From assembly GCA_944332375.1 (NCBI GenBank), contig CALVJU010000067.1, forward strand, positions 1 through 10,040: 10,040 nt of DNA, written 5' to 3'. A program made the position numbers and the translations under genes. The stretch comes from an uncultured Bacilli bacterium (GTDB taxonomy: Bacteria; Bacillota_I; Bacilli_A; RF39; UBA660). Numbering within the stretch: position 1 is the stretch's first letter; each line of letters begins with the position of its first letter. This document shows positions 6,472 to 10,040 of the stretch, in pieces. The notes under the pieces are model-generated. The model was not told where the DNA came from, did not search any database, and worked only from the letters and a program-made list of their open reading frames with translations.

Positions 6472-7816
6472 GATGATGACATCCTCCTTCTTTACAGTGA
6501 CATTCATGATGTCCACACTGACAATGATCATCACAAGATGATTCTAATTCTTGTAACTTCTCATCTAAGAACATCACAATATAATCTTGATCTACTTGAT
6601 ATTCTTCTTTTGTTTGATTGTTTTTGATCGTATAAATGTGTTCTTTTTCTTCATCTTCTCCTACCAAAATAAGGAAAGAGGCTAAGAGACGGTCTGCTTG
6701 TTTGAAATTTCCTTTCAAGTTACGTCCTAAGTAATCTGTTTCCGTAATAAAGCCATTCATACGAAGGGTCTGTGTTAAAGCAAATGTTTTGCCGTTAAAT
6801 TCTTCACTCATTGGAATGACATAAACATCTACTTTGTTTTCTTCTCCTAAGGTAATTTCTTCTTTTTCTAAGGCACTTAAGATTCTCTCATAACCAAGAG
6901 CAAAACCAACCCCTGGTGTTTGTGGACCATCTAAGTGTTCTACTAAGTGATTATATCTTCCCCCAGCACATAATACATTATTACTTCCAAAACCTTGAAT
7001 ATCTGCTTCTACTTCAAAAACTGTTTCTGTATAATAATCTAATCCACGGACTAAGTGTTCATCGACAACATAATCAATACCAAGAGCTTCTAAATATTGT
7101 TTTAATTGTTCAAAATGTTTTTTGGATGATTCTGATAAATAATCACTTAACTTTGGGGCATCTTTCATACACTGTAAGTCTTTATCTTTTTTACAATCTA
7201 AAATACGTAGCGGATTTTTAGAATAACGTTCTTTACAATCACTACATAATTCAGAAAGATATGGTTGGAAGTGTTTTAATAACGCTGTACGATATAGTTC
7301 TCTGGATTCTTGATCTCCTAAACTATTGATTTTTACTTGAATTCCTTTTAATCCTAATAAACGAAACAAAGTAACAGGAATACTGATAACTTCTGCATCC
7401 ATCATCGGACTCGGTGTTCCAAATACTTCTACACCAAATTGATAAAACTCACGAAAACGTCCTGCTTGTGGTCTTTCATAGCGAAACATAGGCCCATAGT
7501 ACCAAGTTTTCACAGGCATATCTGCCCTTGCATACATCTTATTCTCGATAAAAGAACGAACGACTCCTGCAGTTCCCTCTGGACGAAGTGTCATGTCACG
7601 ATCCCCACGATCTTTAAAATCATAAGTTTCTTTACTTACGATATCTGTTGTTTCTCCTACCCCTCTATGGAATAGAGAACTCGATTCAAAAATAGGTGTT
7701 CTCACATATTCGTAGTGATAGGTATCCATTAAAGTATTTAATAAATTCTCTAAATATTTAATTTGTTTTCCATAGTCTCCAAAAACATCATACGTTCCTT
7801 TTGGTTTTTGTATCAT
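6464..7816 (-). CDS. hisS: Histidine--tRNA ligase with a Cys/His-rich C-terminal tail
   Basis: This class II synthetase charges tRNA-His with histidine. The catalytic core shows LRPEGTAGVVR (residues 78-88), motif 2 FRYERPQAGRFREF (111-124), the histidine-specific RGLDYYTE (257-264), AGGRYNHL (284-291) and motif 3 GVGFALGYER (302-311). The bacterial-type insertion LCSDCKERY is present at about 190-198. The C-terminal anticodon-binding domain spans roughly residues 329-425. Beyond the usual end of the family (about 425 residues) is a 25-residue tail (426-450) containing 6 Cys and 7 His in CxC, CxxH and HHH patterns. The start at 7816 has GGAGGAG upstream and overlaps the nitroreductase stop. 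The last codons contain the aspS ribosome binding site, and the gene overlaps aspS by 8 bp. Expression is expected to be under the T-box. Confidence 0.97.
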   Translation of the reverse strand: MIQKPKGTYDVFGDYGKQIKYLENLLNTLMDTYHYEYVRTPIFESSSLFHRGVGETTDIVSKETYDFKDRGDRDMTLRPEGTAGVVRSFIENKMYARADMPVKTWYYGPMFRYERPQAGRFREFYQFGVEVFGTPSPMMDAEVISIPVTLFRLLGLKGIQVKINSLGDQESRELYRTALLKHFQPYLSELCSDCKERYSKNPLRILDCKKDKDLQCMKDAPKLSDYLSESSKKHFEQLKQYLEALGIDYVVDEHLVRGLDYYTETVFEVEADIQGFGSNNVLCAGGRYNHLVEHLDGPQTPGVGFALGYERILSALEKEEITLGEENKVDVYVIPMSEEFNGKTFALTQTLRMNGFITETDYLGRNLKGNFKQADRLLASFLILVGEDEEKEHIYTIKNNQTKEEYQVDQDYIVMFLDEKLQELESSCDDHCQCGHHECHCKEGGCHHHE

Positions 7817-8349
7817 TCTGACTCCTCCTCATCATGTATTTTAATCATATCTTTTAAGTTTTTACGTGGTCTTGGACTTGGGAATTTTTCTGTATATCCT
7901 AAAGCAAGAGCACAAGCCACTTTTCTTTTTTCGTGAAAAATCTTTTGAACTTCTTTTTCACAGTGTAAAATATGTCCTATCCATAAACTACCGATTCCTA
8001 ATTCCGTTGCTTCTAAGCACATATTCTCCATTAGTGCCCCAATCGATTGTTGTTGCATTTTGACACTTAATTCTGTTTTCTCTTCAAAGACAACAAATAA
8101 AACATTTGCTTCTTTGATAATACGGGCAGTATTTTGAATTCCTTCCTCCCCTGTTTGTTCTAATTGATCGGCGATCTGTTCTTTCAAATCTTCATTTTCT
8201 ACAACGTGAATAAACCATGGTTGTTGATTATGAGCAGAAGGCGCTAATGTCCCTGCTTTTAAAATACGAGCAATATCCTCTTCACTCACTTTTTGCTCTG
8301 TAAAATGTCTCACACTTCTTCTTTTTTCAATCGCATCTTGTATCTGCAT
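7813..8349 (-). CDS. Nitroreductase-family FMN oxidoreductase
   Basis: This is a 178-residue nitroreductase-fold protein, a cytoplasmic flavoenzyme expected to use FMN and NAD(P)H. Visible marks are the N-terminal FMN phosphate-binding RRSVRHF (residues 11-17), the APSAHNQQPW segment, the LGIGSLWIG motif in the second half, and ALGYTEKFPSPRPRKNL near the C-terminus. Length is typical for the short single-domain class. The start at 8349 has an upstream AAAGGTGG at good spacing; an in-frame TTG at 8373 lies in the terminator U-tract and is rejected. It is the first gene behind the T-box and its TGA overlaps the hisS ATG (ATGA), so it is translationally coupled to hisS. Such enzymes reduce nitro compounds, quinones or flavins; the physiological substrate cannot be read from sequence. 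Confidence 0.9.
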   Translation of the reverse strand: MQIQDAIEKRRSVRHFTEQKVSEEDIARILKAGTLAPSAHNQQPWFIHVVENEDLKEQIADQLEQTGEEGIQNTARIIKEANVLFVVFEEKTELSVKMQQQSIGALMENMCLEATELGIGSLWIGHILHCEKEVQKIFHEKRKVACALALGYTEKFPSPRPRKNLKDMIKIHDEEESE

Positions 8350-8370
8350 CCATATCCACCTTTCCAAGTA

Positions 8371-8565
8371 CAAAAAAGCCCATGACTTAAGGACGAGTTA
8401 CCGCGGTGCCACCTTAATTCATAGACTAGTCTATACACTTAGCTCTTAACGCGAGTAACACGCTTGTCCCTACGTGTAATGTCTTCTATTATTTTTTTAT
8501 CTATGTTTTCACCAACCACATAGTCTCTACCATAAAAGAAATAATATACTCCTTCACACAGACAA
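8371..8565 (-). promoter_or_regulatory. T-box tRNA-sensing leader (specifier GAC, Asp; overlapping CAT, His)
   Basis: The leader contains the T-box core AAGGTGGCACCGCGG (8415-8401). Stem I can be folded by eye. The basal helix GTGTGA/TTACAC (8559-8554 with 8479-8474) is followed by a 7x7 specifier loop AGGAGTA/GAAGACA. Above it is a helix TATTATTT/AAATAATA, then an AG-type bulge (GTAGAGA), then CTATG/CATAG with a GGTTGGTG apical loop. In the canonical GAA-NNN-A context the specifier is GAC (8483-8481), which would be read by tRNA-Asp. CAT (8481-8479) overlaps it by one base. The antiterminator pairs TTAAGG (8417-8412) with CCTTAA (8392-8387), with the UGGCACC bulge between. By analogy with the family, uncharged tRNA should stabilise antitermination and switch on the downstream nitroreductase-hisS-aspS operon. 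Confidence 0.9.
8372..8394 (-). terminator. T-box terminator hairpin (weak) with six-U tract
   Basis: GTCC (8394-8391), the 3' part of the antiterminator, can pair with GGGC (8381-8378), followed by TTTTTT (8377-8372). The position relative to the antiterminator is exactly that of a T-box terminator. However, the visible stem is only 4 bp with one G-U pair and a 9-nt loop. Confidence 0.5.
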
Positions 8566-8578
8566 TTGATATACTTAT

Positions 8579-8607
8579 AGTATATCCTATTTTGAAGTCC
8601 TGGTCAA
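8579..8607 (-). promoter_or_regulatory. Sigma-A type promoter of the T-box/hisS/aspS operon
   Basis: On the minus strand, TTGACC (8607-8602) is followed after exactly 17 nt by TATACT (8584-8579). Both hexamers are one base from consensus. The predicted start of transcription is near 8572, just before T-box Stem I. The -35 begins immediately after the stop codon of the upstream gene. Confidence 0.85.
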
Positions 8608-9675
8608 TTAGTTTTCGCGGAATTCTGGTTCCTCAATTGGATGATCCTGTAAATACTTTTTCATGTTTTCTTCTCTATTTTTATAATCTTTTAAAAAGAA
8701 TTGATATACCATCTCCAAACGATCTACCATAGCAATCATAGTGTTGTTTGGATTTGCCATACTCCCTCTTAGACTCATTAAATTTTGTGCATAATATGGG
8801 TAATGTTCACACACAAGCGTAGATAAATAAGGAAAATCCTCTCTTTGATAAGGAACATGAATTTCATCAAGCATTTTCTTTAATAATTGAACAAGTTGTT
8901 CTTCTTTCTCATCAAAGACATCAGAATACGTTTGCCCAGGTTTTAAATCTACATCTAAATAATCATTCGCATGGTCTTTATAGTTCTCCTCTTTTCCATT
9001 TAAAATGGAATATAAATCATCTAAATACTGAAGAATTTCGATCTCATCAGCATCGATTGTATCATAACCATAATCAATAATTTCGACATTGATTCCACCT
9101 TCATAAACAAGTGATAAAGCATCTTTTAAGAGTTCGTGATAAAAATGATAGTGCAAATCAATTTCATGAATCCAATGGGCAAAATCCCAATCATCTTGAT
9201 ACGGTTTTTGCTTATAATTCATCATTTCTTGAAATGTCTGTATTAATTTTTTTGTTCGTTTTTCTAACTCTATTTCAAAGTTTTTTCCTTCTAATTCTTT
9301 TTTTGAATTCTCATAGGATTGAAACTCGCGAATACTAGAATTGTATAAACGAATCATTCTTTTTAGTCTTTCTTCCTTTGTATCAAAAGAATCAAGTGGA
9401 TCTACATTCCAATTTAAAAATGCTTCTAATAGTGTGATCAGAGATTCAAACGAAATTGTTTTTTCTTCTAAAATACGTTTCACGTAATAAATTTGATCTG
9501 TACTAAAATCTGTACGGTCTATTTTTAACGGGATTTTTTTCTCTTGGACTAGGTCTGTAATAAAATCATATGTCCTTTTGAGCAATTCTATATAAATTTG
9601 ATCGAAATGCTGTTGTTTCAATTCTTTTTTCCATTCATCTAATTTGATATATTCTCTTATTTTTTTCTTCTCCAT
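8608..9675 (-). CDS. Unrecognised cytoplasmic helical protein, 355 aa
   Basis: This is a long intact frame on the coding strand with normal codon use, but the family is not recognised. The product is acidic and Glu/Lys/Asp-rich. It has no signal peptide or membrane segment and looks mainly helical, with charged heptad-like stretches around residues 95-150 and an aromatic/His-rich stretch (DWDFAHWIHEIDLHYHFYH) near the middle. The start at 9675 is preferred because GGAG lies just upstream (spacing only about 3-4 nt). A TTG six codons further upstream (9693) is in frame but has no convincing ribosome binding site. Either start overlaps the preceding gene, implying coupling. The stop codon directly abuts the -35 box of the T-box operon, and no separate terminator was seen between them. 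Confidence 0.75.
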   Translation of the reverse strand: MEKKKIREYIKLDEWKKELKQQHFDQIYIELLKRTYDFITDLVQEKKIPLKIDRTDFSTDQIYYVKRILEEKTISFESLITLLEAFLNWNVDPLDSFDTKEERLKRMIRLYNSSIREFQSYENSKKELEGKNFEIELEKRTKKLIQTFQEMMNYKQKPYQDDWDFAHWIHEIDLHYHFYHELLKDALSLVYEGGINVEIIDYGYDTIDADEIEILQYLDDLYSILNGKEENYKDHANDYLDVDLKPGQTYSDVFDEKEEQLVQLLKKMLDEIHVPYQREDFPYLSTLVCEHYPYYAQNLMSLRGSMANPNNTMIAMVDRLEMVYQFFLKDYKNREENMKKYLQDHPIEEPEFREN

Positions 9676-10040
9676 TTTCTCCAAAATTTCCAATCTCTTT
9701 TCTTAGGGATTTCTTCCAAGTAAAAATATTCACCAGTATTCACATCGATATAACACTGTAATAATTTTAAATCTCTTTTCGAGAAAACACCATCCCAATG
9801 ATAATCATATTTATCTGTCACTTTCATCCCTGAAATTTCACCACTTAATATCTGCACGTGCCAAAACATTCGCCCTAATAATTCTACAGGACGAACACGT
9901 GCTTTTTCAAAAAATAAGTAGGTAATATTTCCTCTTTTGTTCCTACAAAAATCCGTCTTTAAATTCTCATTGTGGTTTGCAATCAGAAATGCTTGCTTTT
10001 GTGAAATCGGATAATGATAGGGATCTTCAGGTTTTCTTTG
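9657..10040 (-). CDS. Unrecognised protein, C-terminal part (gene runs off the right edge)
   Basis: The reading frame is open from the right edge down to a stop at 9657, giving the last 127 residues of a longer protein. An internal Met is present at 9869, but the frame continues upstream without a stop, so that Met is probably not the start. The visible part is soluble-looking and rich in aromatic and basic residues. It has a segment ending DVNTGEYFYLEEIP and finishes in a short Lys/Arg/Trp-rich tail (WKFWRKWRRKK), which could contact nucleic acid or membrane. No family is recognised; the DVNTGE pattern is faintly reminiscent of a PepSY-type strand but is not enough for a call. Its 3' end overlaps the next gene by 19 bp from the preferred start, which suggests co-transcription. 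Confidence 0.7.
   Translation of the reverse strand, partial: QRKPEDPYHYPISQKQAFLIANHNENLKTDFCRNKRGNITYLFFEKARVRPVELLGRMFWHVQILSGEISGMKVTDKYDYHWDGVFSKRDLKLLQCYIDVNTGEYFYLEEIPKKRDWKFWRKWRRKK

Noticed and set aside
6472..6534. 21-residue N-terminal extension of AspRS
   Set aside because: It lies within the hisS tail in another frame; the GGAGG site and the family's N-terminus both favour the start at 6471.
6916..7221. Plus-strand open frame of 101 codons opposite hisS
   Set aside because: It is antisense to strongly supported hisS codons, with low-complexity Leu/Tyr composition and no start signals.
8350..8373. TTG start of the nitroreductase at 8373
   Set aside because: It sits at the T-box U-tract with no ribosome binding site, whereas ATG at 8349 has AAAGGTGG upstream.
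8501..8533. 10-codon ORF inside the leader, starting after AAGGAG
   Set aside because: It lies entirely in T-box Stem I and its sequence is explained by the RNA fold; the spacing from AAGGAG is also too long.

Overview
The window is AT-rich, every convincing gene lies on the minus strand, and ribosome binding sites are strong AGGAGG/GGGG types. TGA is used as a stop and TGG for Trp, so the code is standard rather than the Mycoplasma code. Together with a T-box leader, extended -10 promoters (TGnTATAAT) and the hisS-aspS pair, this points to a low-GC Firmicute, probably a gut-type Bacilli/Erysipelotrichia-like lineage. The lineage is inference.

Right to left, in transcription order: (1) 10040-8608 holds the 3' end of an unrecognised gene overlapping a second unrecognised gene of 355 codons. 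(2) 8607-4742 is a complete aminoacyl-tRNA synthetase operon. It has a near-consensus promoter, a T-box leader whose specifier loop displays GAC (Asp) overlapped by CAT (His), a nitroreductase, hisS, an archaeal-type aspS, a small unknown gene, and a strong terminator. The genes overlap by a few bases and are probably translationally coupled. (3) 4717-2254 is a second transcription unit: a Fic-domain gene, gmk, then a degenerate ATP-grasp gene with its own extended -10 promoter, closed by a terminator. (4) 2213-891 is a single-gene unit with its own promoter and terminator; its 409-residue product contains an AraC-like helix-turn-helix segment that seems to recur in diverged form. (5) 854-144 is a single-gene unit holding a GrpB-family gene broken by a one-base frameshift in a run of six A. 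(6) 142-1 is a promoter plus mutually exclusive hairpins and a 14-bp palindrome, leading to something beyond the left edge.

The points most worth a second look are: the 25-residue Cys/His-rich tail on HisRS, whose codons also form the aspS ribosome binding site; the archaeal-type AspRS in the usual bacterial hisS-aspS position; the overlapping Asp/His specifier in the T-box; an 18-bp perfect direct repeat that brackets the Fic gene and supplies identical start regions to fic and gmk; Gln in place of the catalytic His in the Fic motif; and the restorable GrpB frameshift. No CRISPR array, tRNA, rRNA or insertion sequence was seen.
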